A DNA stretch of 64,000 nucleotides, from contig JAMWBK010000009.1 of assembly GCA_029953675.1 (NCBI GenBank), positions 1,488,001-1,552,000 of the forward strand, in the 5' to 3' direction. Both the position numbers and the translations under genes were made by a program. Below are positions 36,087-47,784 of the stretch, one piece after another; position 1 is the stretch's first letter; every line of letters starts with the position of its first letter. This DNA is from Rhodosorus marinus. Lineage: Eukaryota > Rhodophyta > Stylonematophyceae > Stylonematales > Stylonemataceae. The notes under the pieces were generated by a model. The model searched no databases. It was given only the letters and a program-made list of their open reading frames with translations, and was not told the DNA's origin.

Positions 36087-37133
36087 ATGGCCATGGCAGC
36101 ATTCGTTTGTGGTTTGAACTTGCAAGCGAGAAAAGAAAGATGTCAGAGATTGAGGCTATGTATGAGAGAAAGCGACGGCGTAAGAACGGCTCCTCCGACT
36201 GTACCTGAAGCTCTAAATATGACCATTAAGGAGAGCATCCGAAACGCTGTTCTGTCAGGGCAGCGGGCAATGCGGGTGGGTGGTTTTGCTTTCGTTGTTT
36301 CTTCTGCGTCACGATGTTGAAGGTTGTTTCTCCAAAGACTGAAATGCGCTTGGAATTTGGCTAGGTAGATGTTCGGTCAGGTGAAACAGACCCGGACAGC
36401 CCCATCTATGACGAGATGATGGTTGTCACTGTCGCAGCGCAAGCTGTCGACAGCATGTCGACCATGTTGGGTGAGGAAAGCAAGATTTTGATTGTCAGTG
36501 ATCTCACCACGAAGGTCGACCTAGTGGCCACGCGGTTGGTCGAGGCATCAACAAATCTATCCCAATCAAAACTCCGTGTAGTGGCCATTCCCGAGGACGC
36601 TGAAGGTTTCAAAGTGGATGTGGATGAGGATCTTGTTGTGATTCTTTCTCCCACAAACCAGCCAGGGCGTTCAGTAACCAAGCAAGTGAGGTAGGCGGGG
36701 TGATGAGTAAAACTCCCGGAAACCCAGTGCATCACGGATACCAATTTTCTGAGAATGTGTACTACGGCGCAGGCAAATTATCCGCGCTGCGTTTGGCAGA
36801 AGAACAATCGTTGTCAACCAGAGACTGGATTCTGTAGTAGGAGTAAACGCTGATGGATCGGAAAAGCGTGTGGGAATGCTTCCAGTTGAGATAGGCAAAT
36901 TCGAAGCAGCATACGTGTGGGAAATGTACCAAATCAGGAAGAAGGGCAAGCCGACAGCAAAGCTCGAGGACTTGGACATGGTCCTGATCGTACACAGAAA
37001 ATATCCGGAACCAATCTGTATATTCCGGCTAGACACAATGGATCGAGTGTGCAGTCTTGTTCATGAGTGTGGGTCTACGCTGCCATCCCACAAAAACATT
37101 CTGACCATCGCCGCAAGGCTGATGGATGGGTAA
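36087..37133 (+). CDS. Plastid-targeted DUF1995-like protein
   Basis: Three exons (36087-36275, 36365-36690, 36773-37133; phases 0 and 2) give 291 aa. The N-terminus MAMAAFVCGLNLQARKERCQ resembles the MAFV plastid presequences of neighbouring genes. The domain opens PTVPEALNMTIKESIRNAVL, then GQRAMRVDVRSGE, a pattern of DUF1995 proteins of plastids and cyanobacteria (P-x-S/V-x-x-E-A then G-x-x-R/K-x-x-V-E/D). The middle holds beta strands with KILIVSDLTTKVD and DLVVILSPTNQPG. The C-terminus has RKKGKPTAKLEDLDMVLIVH and a segment with EPICIFRL. Function is not established for the family. Assignment rests on pattern memory, so an unrelated plastid protein is possible. Confidence 0.7.
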
Positions 37134-38526
37134 CAACAACCGAACCAACCTTATAATGAATGAATGCTATTCCCAGAGCCAAAACAGAGGGGCTGGACTT
37201 AGGCTGCTTCGCGTACAGCCATTGGTGATCACATCAGGCCAAGAGGGCGTCCCGGTCAGTTGAATTCCACTCCATGCTAGAACATCGAACAAGGCGAAGA
37301 TATCCAATAGAACAGCTGGCGACTACACATGTTTGCAGCGGTGAGCTGAATAGTACTGTGTACCAAACAGTCGCTTACGATACGAGCGTAGATGAAGAGC
37401 CCTAAAACAACTCATTCTCGTCCTCAAGAATGTTCCCTTCCCCCCTCAGATGACCCAAAGAAGAGTTTCACTGCAAAAATATATATATGTCAAGCTCATC
37501 TTCTGGATGGATGCCAATTGCTCAACAAATAGGTCAGCAAACAACGCGAAATGTGCTTTAAAAACAGCCCAGAATCAGATCCAATCAAATACGTGATAAC
37601 GATTGTAATAAAGACTGATGCCTAAAAAAATTCCGATGCAGCATTTCTACCGTTGCTCGTTTTTATAATTCTTTTTTTAGGTACTCCAGAAAAAAGCTGA
37701 ACGTATTCTAGAAAAATTGGGGAGCACCTGATAACCAAATCGGAGCCATAGAATCCCTCCGTCAAATTTTTGGTAATTTCTGGAACGCATCTGCTGGTGA
37801 GATAGAGAAGGGGGGGGGGGGGTGTGACGCGGATTCCCTCCCTCGAATATTTTGTTGGCATACTGTTTTTTTGGATGAAGCAAAAAAACAGGCAAACCTC
37901 AATAATCATTTACGTTTGCAAGATTTTGGGTGGAGTCACCCGATAAAATAGCGAAATAAACGTTGAAACAACTTTAGGGAGTAAGAATCCAAATGTGCTT
38001 TCGGTTTGCATCATGTTGATAAAATGATGAAAAACTCAACATTGAGCAGCGAACATCGAGAGATTGGTCCAACGGGCGGGGAGCTATAGGGGATTCTTCA
38101 TCTCATTCATGTTACAACATCAATTTCCAGACTAGAAATATGACTCAAATAGAGAGTATTGTTCAAAAACAGCTTTTATTCGATATTTTAGAATAAAGAT
38201 CGGACTAAATTATCAAAGGGTCTAGAAATGAGAACTGGATTGGGTTTAGGCAAATGTTTAGGTCGTGAGGTTTTTGTTCTCGAGTAAGTGGGTCGTGGGG
38301 TAGGTTTTCTTTTTGGGGGGGGGCGGTAGGGGGTGTGTTTCGATATGAAAAGTTTCTCGCGTGGAGTATGAAAGTGCATGTAGTGAAGGAGGTTACAGAG
38401 GCGATAGTGTCGGGGATCTTGTTTTGGGGATAGGAAAAGGTTAGTTGAGGATTTTTTTTCTTTGTATTTTGTTCCTGGGGGAGGCGGGGGAGGGGTAGTA
38501 GTTGTTGTTCATTTCTTCCATCGGCG
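37134..38526. other. Intergenic, no gene seen
   Basis: AT-rich from 37450 to 38200, with a 13-nt G run at 37810-37822, and G-rich DNA just before the APS reductase start (38290-38500). No supported gene. Confidence 0.45.
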
Positions 38527-39958
38527 ATGGCGTTTGTGGGGGGTGCTTTGGTGGGCGCCGGTGGGCGTCGTGGTGGAGTTTGTGCCTCCCGCCGAGTGAG
38601 GGGGAATAAGGCCGTGGGTGTGAGGAACTCCAACTACTCGAGGCTGAGGATGGCGGTGGATTACGCTGCGGTCGGAGAGGAAATGGTTGAGACCGGGGCT
38701 GAACCTGAGGAGGTCATTGACAGGGCGTTGACTGACTTTGGTCTGGACTGTGCAATCGCGTTCAGTGGAGCTGAGGATGTTGTGCTCATCGAGTATGCAT
38801 CGAGGACAGGAAAGCCCTTTCGGGTGTTTGCTCTTGACACTGGACGCTTGCATCCCGAGACGTACAGATTTTTCGATAAGGTAGAGAAGCACTATGGTAT
38901 CAGGATCGAGTATTGTTTCCCGGAAAGCAAGGAGGTCGAGGATTTGGTCAACGAGAAGGGAATGTTCTCCTTCCTCGAGGATGGCCACCAGGTAATCACA
39001 GATCCCAAGGACCCCTGCTAGTTGACAAGAGGCTGTGCAGAGTATTGGATTCGCCCTAACTTTTGCTATTTGGTTCACCAGGAATGCTGCCGAATCAGGA
39101 AGGTGCGACCACTTCGAAAGAAGCTTGGGACTCTCAAGGCCTGGATTACAGGTCAGAGAAAGGATCAGAGCCCGGGTACGCGTCAAGCTATTCCTATGAT
39201 CGAAATGGACCCTGCGTTCAAGGGGCAAGAAGATGGCGAGTTGGTCAAGTTCAATCCTCTCGCTAATGTGTCCTCTGCGGAGGTGTGGGCACTGATCCGA
39301 ATGGTTGAAGTGCCGTACAATGAGCTCCACCAGAAGGGCTTCATCTCCATTGGGTAGGCTACTTTGTGCTAGTCTCCTAAATTCTGCGTCTCCTCGTTCC
39401 TAATTGCTAAGACCCCGCGGTTTTTCCGTTCCTGAATGGGTAGGTGTGAACCATGCACGATCCCCGTACTTCCAAATCAACATGAAAGGGAGGGCAGATG
39501 GGCGTACGAGGAAGCTACACAAAAGGAATGCGGATTGCACACTGGAAACATTTCAAAGGAGCTATCCAAGATGGAAGAGGCAAGGAACTTTGTATTGGAC
39601 AGGGTTAATGCCAATAGCGTTATGATGTTCTCTAAGGCTGGCTGCCCCTTTTGCCTGGAAGCGGCAGAGCTTCTCCAGAAGCTTAACATTGAGTACTTTG
39701 AAGAAACGGTGAGGAAGCCGTCCGCAACCTGGGGCGAACGAGATGCTCAAGATTTCGACTTTATTCCCTTTTCTGCAGGTGAGTGAGATGCCAAACGCAG
39801 CAGAAATCATGGCGGCTCTGTTGGAGAAAACAGACCAGAAGACCTTGCCCAATATCTTCATTAAGAGCCAACACATCGGCGGGTGTGCGGAGTTGAAGGT
39901 TCTGCACGCGAAGGGAGAACTTGTAAAGATGGTCGGAAACAAGCAACTGGTGCAATAA
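38527..39958 (+). CDS. APR: Plastid adenylylsulfate (APS) reductase with C-terminal glutaredoxin domain
   Basis: Four exons (38527-38991, 39082-39353, 39444-39708, 39779-39958) encode 393 aa. A MAFVGG-type plastid transit peptide runs to about residue 40. The reductase domain has [26 protein letters not shown], the iron-sulfur cysteine pair in [13 protein letters not shown] (C157, C158), CEPC (C247, C250) and the catalytic KECGLH (C275). Together these mark a [4Fe-4S] APS reductase of assimilatory sulfate reduction. The C-terminal domain is a dithiol glutaredoxin: [12 protein letters not shown] (C313, C316), TLPNIFI with the cis-Pro, and GGCAEL. Plant APR instead carries a thioredoxin/PDI-like domain with WCPFC. 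The fused module would let glutathione supply electrons for APS to sulfite. All four cysteine sites are intact. Confidence 0.92.
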
Positions 39959-40451
39959 CTTTGCCGGCAAATTTTCTAGATTCCGTAGGAATATTTACAA
40001 ATTCTCTGGTTTTAGCTCACATTGTAATGAAACGATAGTTGCACTATAAGTCTCCAAGTCAAGCCACAGGATTGGAGAAAAACGAACCTCGAAATTTTGC
40101 TTCAGCCCTTCCCGCTGGTTGAAAGAGTTCAACTCAAGCATTCCAGAAGCTCGGTGCTGAGTTCCCAGTGTACAGCATACAGCATGCCTCGTGAACAGCT
40201 CGATATGCCATTGAGCATATTGTGAGAAGCAACATGCCTTCAACCAAGACCGAAGGGATGCATAATCCATACACATCCTTTAGGTTGGCTGCTGATGGTT
40301 ACTCCACCGATGATTGGGAGAAGAGCCTATGTGGTGTAGTCGCTTCCGAATATCAGCGCTCGGTGTTGATATTGCTTTTCTAGTCGAATATATGAGAGCT
40401 CTGTAGCTCCTGCTAATTCTACGAGCTGAGATTTATCTCTGTCAGCAGAAG
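39959..40451. other. Intergenic, no gene seen
   Basis: A short gap between APR and MEMO1, both on the plus strand. Nothing recognisable beyond flanking untranslated sequence. Confidence 0.5.
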
Positions 40452-41759
40452 ATGAAGCGGGTTCGACGGGCGAGCCATGCAGGTACGTTCCGAGTTGTTG
40501 ACCGCCGTTCTGCGTGTGTCGACTGAACTTGGACTTTTTCACGTGCTCCAGGTTCATGGTACAGTGGTGATAGAGAGCATCTGAAAACCCAGCTTGCAGG
40601 CTGGATTCAATCTGCACGAGATGTTGGATTTCAGGACAACCTGCGTGCAGTCATTGCTCCTCATGCTGGGTACTCTTATTCGGGACCTACTGCAGGATAT
40701 GCTTATGCGGCTATTGACCCTACGAAATACGATCGAGTCATTGTACTGGTAAGCACATCCGGGTATGTGACCGCGATAAGCAATGCCTAATCGGATACAC
40801 TTTTTCTTTGGCGGGTGGCCGTCCAGGGACCATCACATCACGTGTACCTTGACCACTGCTGTGTGACAGCTCAGAACTTCCTGGAGACCCCCGTTGGAAC
40901 ATTGAAAGTTGATGAAGAGTTTAACACAGACTTGAAGGCTTCAGGGCTGTTCGAGTCCATGGATAGATCTGTAGACGAGGATGAACATAGCATTGAGATG
41001 CACCTTCCGTACGTTGCGTACGTATTCCGAGATCATTTGGATCGGATCAAAGTAGGTCACTGTCAATGCCCACTTGCATACCTCGAAATGAGGTTTCTTG
41101 ACAACTGAATAGGCTGTGCCCCCCGAATTCCTGAAACAACCGCAGGTCGGGACCGTCCTTGTTGGTTCCCTTTCGAATGAGGGCGACGAAAAGTACGGAT
41201 TGTTCTTTTCGAGCTATTTGTCAAACCCAAAGAATCTTTTCATAGTTTCCAGCGATTTCTGCCATTGGTAAGACGTGTGAAGGGAGGCTTAATCACCTGA
41301 ACAAATCGAAGTTGGTTTCCTTTCTGAGTATCATCTATTCTTTTAGGGGTAAACGTTTTAGATATGTCAACTACGATTCTGCCCGAGGTGAGATACACCA
41401 GTCGATCGAGCATCTCGATCGAAAGGCCATACATATAATCGAAAGACAGCGGCCTGCAGAATTTCACAGTTACTTGAGAGAGACCGGCAACACAATCTGC
41501 GGGAGACATCCCATTACAGTGCGCCCAATTCCTGAACTTATTGACGTAGAAACCCATTCCTTGGAAAATCCATACGCAGGCTAACACTGAGTCTCATGTA
41601 TAGGTTCTGCTCTTCGCGGCAGAGAAAAACCGAGGGTCGCAGTCCAAGAGTTTTTCGTTCAGCTTGGCCAAATATGCTCAGTCGTCTCAGTGTCGATCAC
41701 AATCTGACAGCTCAGTCAGTTACGTCTCGATGCACGTTACGCTTCAGGGTGATGACTAG
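40452..41759 (+). CDS. MEMO1: MEMO1 family protein
   Basis: Six exons (40452-40482, 40552-40748, 40827-41051, 41146-41267, 41347-41518, 41604-41759) give 300 aa, the usual MEMO length. The 31-nt first exon encodes [10 protein letters not shown] and splices to [11 protein letters not shown], restoring the N-terminal R-x-A-x-H-A-G-S-W-Y signature. Further family motifs are [62 protein letters not shown] and YAQSSQC. The His and Cys residues that form the metal site of human MEMO1 appear in these blocks. MEMO is related to class III extradiol dioxygenases. In animals it binds copper or iron and affects motility and mitochondrial iron; in algae its role is not known to me. Cytosolic location likely. 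Confidence 0.93.
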
Positions 41760-42694
41760 TAGACTACTTCAATCCCCTTCACTTAACGACTGAATTTATT
41801 CTAGTAATGATTGAGTCGTAATACAGACCTTTGGTTGGAGTAGAACTTACGCCAAACCCCACCCCCTTATAGAGCCAAGAGAATCATTCGGGAAAGACTC
41901 GATTTTCATTAAAGTTTTCATAAGTTTCTATTAGTACGAGAATCTCCATCTGGTACTAGAAACTATCCAAACCAAGGAGTCCTAAGCTAGACCATCCATG
42001 CATATGTGCTATTCAATAACGAAACCAAATCCAGAAGATCACATTGTATGAAAATAGAATCCCAGATCTAGAAACAAGTGGCTACAAACAAAGCGCAATT
42101 CGAATCATCTACTCAGCAAATATCTAAATCAACGCGGATTAGGATAGACAGGCTGTCCTACTCACGTTTTATGAGGATGAGGGTTTTGGGGTGCCTTCAC
42201 GACATTCTCTCTTTGAGGGTTTGGAGGATGATCGATGTTGTGCGTATTTAGTTGGCGCAACACGTAGGAGTTTGTATTCAACTTAAGGATGAGAGAAAGT
42301 TGGCTACGGATTGAAAAATCTCTATGCAGATAGTGAGATTATAGTTTTTCGGATCTCTGCTCTGTGAGGGAGGATTGTCCAGGAGCTGTTGTTTTGTGTG
42401 CAGCAGTTGTTGTTGTAGTGGAGTATCGTTTTGGGAGTGACGATTTCTTGTTTTTGGTTTTAGGATTGATTAGGGTTTGGTTTGGGGCGGTTGTGGCAGT
42501 GTTGGAGAACTGCGAGGAGAAGGTGTGCGGTGTTGTTTTTTTTTTTGGATTTGTGTGGATGAGGAGTTCGCAGAAGTGATAAGATCTTGGTGGGGAAGGT
42601 ACTGGTGCGGCAAGGGGATGCTTGCGGTGGTTTTGTGGTAATGATCAAATCTGATTCACCCAGATGTGGTAGCAATTTTATGCTCTGAAGACGG
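41760..42694. other. Intergenic, no gene seen
   Basis: AT-rich 3' flank of MEMO1 (41800-42150), then G/T-rich DNA before the deadenylase start. No supported gene. Confidence 0.45.
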
Positions 42695-44052
42695 ATGGGG
42701 ATAGCACAAGATCGAGATTACCCTATCCGCGAGGTGTGGGCCGAGAATCTCAATGAGGAGATGGCCAAAATTGCTCTGATCCTGGAGAATTACAATTATG
42801 TGGCAATGGTATGATGTTTGGTCATGCACGAGGCTTCCCTAAGAAGCGGATTTCTACGAACGCGATGAAGAAAGTGCTGAAAACGAATCTGGCAATCATC
42901 TGATGTCTACCTCGTAGGACACTGAGTTTCCTGGTGTACTAGCTCGCCCGATTGGCACTTTCAAGAGCAAATCAGAATATAATTACCGAACGCTTGGCTT
43001 GAACGTTGACATGCTAAAGATCATTCAGCTGGGGTTGGCTTTTTCGGATTCAGAGGGCAACTCTCCAAAGGAATGTGCATGCTGGCAGTTCAATTTTGAG
43101 TTCAACCTCTTGGAAGACATGTATGCACAGGATACGATCGATCTGTTGACGGATTCCGGTATGTCCTGAGTGCCAAAAGGAAACCCTCTGCGTACAATTC
43201 CTCGCTGCCGTGCAGAGAGTGCTCGTACGCATGTGGTTTCGACCTGTTGGCGGCCCGCAAGACCCAATGGATAGGGCCAGGAAGTTTAAGAAAACAGTCG
43301 CTCATTGTGAGTCGTCTTTGAACCGTAGGCTTGCGATTTCAGGAGCACGAGCGACGGGGAATTAAGGTTGAGGATTTCGGTGCGCTTCTGATGGAATCTG
43401 GGCTTGTGCTTTGCGAGGACGTACATTGGATTTCGTTCAGTTCGTTCTACTACTTTGGTTATTTGTTGAAAATACTCACCTGTTCGGAATTGCCCAAATC
43501 CCAGGATGTGAGTTAGGCAACTTCACTTCGACGATTGGGAGGGGACTGCGCCTACTTGCCCGATTTTCAAATCTGTTTACGAGGTTGCTAACTTTGGCAA
43601 TTTCTCCGCACATGGGAATCACGCCCGTATGGACAGGAATTTTTAGATCTCCTGGGCACGTTCTTCCCCAATCTTCTGGATATGAAGTACTTGGAGCTGG
43701 TCACAGACGGCTTGCAAGGAGGGATAAATAAGCTTGCGGAGACATATGGAGTGCGAAGATATGGACAGGTTCATCAAGCCGGAAGCGATAGCCTCCTAAC
43801 ATTGCATGTTTATTTCTGTATGAAATCTGTAAGTACCCAACTAATACATACAAATGGACACATCGGACAGCTAGGACCTTCCCTGAGGTAATCAGGACTG
43901 ACTTTTCTTCTGTTCGCCACGCTTTTATTTCTATTAAGGTGACCTTCAATGGAGACATAGATACAAAGCATTACGGTATTCTCTACGGCCTTGGAAGCGG
44001 AACTGACAACACGAAGGATGGGGACAAAACGCTGACAGGCGTAGTCACATAG
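42695..44052 (+). CDS. CAF1: CCR4-NOT deadenylase subunit CAF1 (CNOT7/8, POP2) with one catalytic Asp replaced by Tyr
   Basis: Five exons (42695-42808, 42918-43158, 43329-43507, 43637-43828, 43939-44052) encode 279 aa, colinear with human CNOT7 minus one residue through the RNase D fold. Motifs include [22 protein letters not shown] with D39 and E41, [23 protein letters not shown] with [12 protein letters not shown], and [12 protein letters not shown] with H224 and D229. In DEDD nucleases the third acid lies in the SGYDFGYL block. Here that block reads [11 protein letters not shown], so the expected Asp (human D161) is Tyr160, codon at 43451-43453. CAF1 shortens mRNA poly(A) tails in the cytoplasm within CCR4-NOT. 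This copy may be inactive or a scaffold, unless the substitution is an assembly error. The C-terminal tail is short. Confidence 0.92.
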
Positions 44053-44747
44053 GAACCTCGCTGTCAGTGACATGACACCATCGAAAGCTTGTCACTGCAA
44101 ATAGCACTAGCTGATATGCAGCCTCGGCTGCAAAGGAAAGGGAGGGATTCTATATCCCACTGAGACATTTCAGGTGAGGATTCGAATCGTTGAAAGTGAA
44201 CTGGACACAGGCAACAAGGAAACTTGAGATGTATGACTCCCAAGGTGTAGAACGACAGGATGGAAGCCCGCAAGTCGATCGGATCCACCAAAGCAGGTTT
44301 TCTGCGAACTGGTCGGCACGTGCGTCAGGATTTGCAGACTTGGAGCTGTCTCTCCGTTGGAAAGATTGTTTATTCGACTGCGCCCATAGAGAGTTTTATT
44401 CGTTGAGAATTAATGGGAATCAAAAGCATGATCCAAACCAACACCGGTACTTAGCCCGAGCGTCTCTTGATTTCTTCGAAATCTCGCTCTCGGTAGGCGT
44501 TAAGACCTTCAGCGCTGTCACAGGAAGGCCAATTCGACGCATTCATGTCTTCAAAATGACGATTGTGGGGCTCTCCGTCACGTTTGGAGTCACTTGATAC
44601 GGCCAAAGTTTTACACCAGCATCCACCTCATATGCTGTAGGAATGTTACACCGGCGCAAAAAGGAGCAAAATTCGTTCGTATCAGAAGCTTAATTCATCT
44701 TCTGGCCCTTGCGAGGGGTTACTAATATACTACAACAAACTGAACAC
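44053..44747. other. Convergent 3' ends, no gene seen
   Basis: Lies between the 3' ends of CAF1 (plus) and glucose-6-phosphate epimerase (minus). A plus-strand open stretch at 44190-44597 starts without ATG and shows no motif. Confidence 0.5.
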
Positions 44748-46254
44748 TCACTCCAGCGCGAATAGCTGTGCCCCAGTCCACGTTTCACCGGGAGCAACGA
44801 CAGCCGGTTTAGAGACCACCGCCGGTTCAACGCAGACGAAGCTTTTCCAGCCCGCGTCACATCCATCGGATCCGAACGGATTCCAAAGCGTCGTATCAGA
44901 CAACGTCGGAGTTTTCTTGATCGTGATAACGTGCAGTTTTGCACTATCGAACACCACCACTTCGTTCTCTATGTTGGTATATATCCGATCCGTCTCTTCT
45001 GTAATTGCAACACCCGCTCCCATGTCATCAGGTTCATCCTTTCCACGAAAATGGAAGCCAAAACAGTATCGTTTTAGCTTTCGGGGCTCAGCAGCGCTCG
45101 CTGGCGATGCGTAGCCAAATGTGCTTCTAAACTCTGTTGGCGACGCCATTCCCATCAAGCGCCGTTCACAGAATGTCTAGCCCAAACAAACTATTGTCTT
45201 GATTTCGGTTTCTACTACGCCTTACCTTTTTTTTATCACCATCCAGTCTGTCCATGTACTTGGAATTGTCCAATCCATACATGCGAACTTTTTCAATGTT
45301 AGAACAATTGATGTAGTTATGAAGCGCAGCCGTGAACTCGATAGGCTCGGATCCTGTATCAGAAGCGGTCAGTTTTGATTTAGAAAACCAGAAAAAGGAG
45401 GTTAGATCCTCGAGAGATCGTAAAACTTCATTCACTACAACGACATCATACCGTTGTTAGTTACCCTCAGGGCTGTTTCCAGTCCACCAGCGTTGAGGGT
45501 GACAGCATAGACTGCCTCCCACTTCTTATCCCCACTCCAAGACTTGATGAGGTCGGATTCAGTTTCGTTGGATATCTTGAGTTCAGTGTAGACAGAGCCA
45601 TCCTCCAGGACTTCAAGAGCGGTTACCTGAACCACGACAGAGGGAGAAAAGAAGATGAGGTTTTAGAAACAGTAGACAACTTTCGAATGGTGTTCTTTAG
45701 CATCTTTTGTTCACCTCCCATTCAGTGATACGTGCGAATCCATGAGCTGGAAGATCCCCATAAGGACCGAACTGAGGGAAGCAGATAGGAATGCCAGCTC
45801 TGATAGCTTTTTTCCCGTTGAAGACAGCTTCTTTTGACGTGAAGAAAACCTCGCGCTTGTTCTGTGTCCATGATTGTACTGTGGCGCCGTACTTGTAAAC
45901 TCGGGCACTCTGAAACGGAGGAGGAAGTTGGACCCGGATGAGTTGAGAAACTGGAAAACCCCCACAACTTGTAAGCAGTTTGATTAGAAACTGTTATCGG
46001 GCGTGAATTACCTGCCCGCTCTCCTCGTGGTTCATCAGCACGTACTCCATACCATTCACTCCGGGCACAATCTCTGGTGGAGGCGACATCCCTCCCATCT
46101 CTTCGGCCAGCTGAGCAGCCAAATCTTCAAACTCATTTGTCATCTTCACAGTAGATCTCCTTCCATCTCTCGAAAAGGTTTTCTGACTCCTGCAACCGCC
46201 GATCTTGGCAGGCATGCGCCTGGTGGCCCCAGAAAACCCACACACGAACGCCAT
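44748..46254 (-). CDS. Plastid glucose-6-phosphate 1-epimerase (hexose-6-phosphate mutarotase)
   Basis: Five exons (46254-46012, 45909-45715, 45626-45452, 45353-45226, 45038-44748) encode 343 aa. The first in-frame ATG at 46254 gives MAFVCGFSG and an Arg/Lys-rich transit peptide. Family blocks: SARVYKYGATVQSW, EVFFTSKEAVF with GKKAIRAGIPICFPQFGP, GFARITEWE, then catalytic His216 in AALHNYI, TEETDRIY, LWNPF and catalytic Glu318 in FVCVEPA. The enzyme interconverts alpha and beta anomers of glucose 6-phosphate (aldose-1-epimerase superfamily, YeaD group); a plastid role in starch or pentose-phosphate metabolism is inferred. The last acceptor (before DEPDDMGAG) was chosen because it keeps the frame; a CAG nearer the motif would not. 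Confidence 0.9.
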
Positions 46255-47784
46255 CCTTTCCCTCACAGGCTAGTCGAACACAGTTACACTTGCAGCACTT
46301 AGAAAACCCACTAACCTAAAGCTTCAACTAGCCAGTACCTCTACACACCCTCCCAACCTCTCCACAAGTAAACCTCGCAAGACAAAGTCTTAATAGCAGC
46401 TGATGATACTGGATGATCCAGCCGGTTTACCCTCCCGAGATCTCGGGATCGCTGGTCATTGATAGGACATCGACCGCGAACAGGGGAGCAGAGGTGAAAT
46501 TCTTCGCTTTCACTGATCTTCAATGAGTACTTTTCCATAAAGAGGCAATCGAGGAGAGGGTCTAGGTATTGGATTCAGGTCTTTTCCAGGTTCACTGGCC
46601 TCATGGAGATCCATAGTTCGTGCTCAGTGACTCGGGCGAGTGGGGCGGCGAGGATGAACAGGTCATCCAATGCCCATTTTCTGATCCAGAGTCGACTGAA
46701 GATCTCTAGACATCTAGTCGGTCGCACATGTAACGCAGTCTTTCTCATCCTTCCAGCTGAGGACAAAGCGAGCTCTTTCAAGCCCAGAAGAACAACGCAT
46801 ACTTGCTCGTTCTTGGGAATTCTAGCTCCCGAAAAGCTTTTGCGGGGAGTCGGGGTTGGGGAGGTGTTCAGTTGTACCTGTAGCTTGAAGAAGCCCAGAC
46901 TATCGTTCCGATGGTTTCAGTTGCAATAACATGATAGTAATCCTTAAAAAGAACGTAGCAATTCCCTTACAATATCATAGCTGCTCTGAATAGAGCATTG
47001 ATGTTGAAACCAGCTGACTCGCGTTGGCCGCGACAGACTTTCCACCAAAAAAACGATTCATAACAAATCGAACTAATTATTTAGAATATACACGAATATC
47101 TATTGCGTATTTTTTAATAGTATTTTGTAAGTCCAGAATCAGCGGCCTAGCCTTTCTTGATTTGTACAAACAATAGTGAGGGTCAGAACATCCCGCTTTC
47201 GACTTATTGATATTCTTCATCAAATTGATTTCAATCTCGAGCATTCTTTTTCTTCTGAATTATATATTCTTAAATTTAGAGATTATTGTTCTACATATAT
47301 CATTTCATAGCAAATTTCTTAATAAATAATATAATAGATGAATCTTAAACGATAATTTGATATACGAAAACTAAATGTAGCGCTTCTTGGCTGTCATTTA
47401 TTTATTTCAAGAATTCACATAATGCTTTTTACTGAAATTTGAAAATTTGTGTTTCTCGTAGCTTGGTTGGTGCAGGGTAGGATTGAATTTTGTTAATTGT
47501 GGATAACAATTTCGTTGCTTAGTATTTGTACTGAGGGAGACTCGTTTTGCGGATCGATCCACTCGCTAGGAATAGTACAGCCACAGACGGGCAGTGATGA
47601 AAGAGCCATCACCGTGAAATACCAAGGTCATGACCCACAGAAGGGAGTTTATCCTATCGCTTGATAAGAGGGTTTGAGTAAATCCATGCGAAGAACAGTT
47701 AGTTCAAAAAAATAGCACGTTGGAAACGGAACCAGTTTCACGAAGGTTTTTGGTTAGTTAATGATGGACCTTCATCAGCGCCTC
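46255..47784. other. Intergenic, AT-rich, no gene seen
   Basis: The promoter side of the epimerase and the 3' side of the helicase-topoisomerase gene. Very AT-rich from 47050 to 47480. A 16-nt match to a conserved 18S rRNA segment occurs at 46489-46504, but its flanks do not match. Confidence 0.45.

Noticed and set aside
38509-39330. Minus-strand 273-codon frame
   Set aside because: Antisense to APS reductase exons and intron; no protein family features.
46489-46504. Sixteen-base identity to the conserved small-subunit rRNA segment containing AGAGGTGAAATTCTT
   Set aside because: Bases on both sides diverge from 18S rRNA and no other rRNA helix is recognisable, so it is likely coincidence or a tiny relic.
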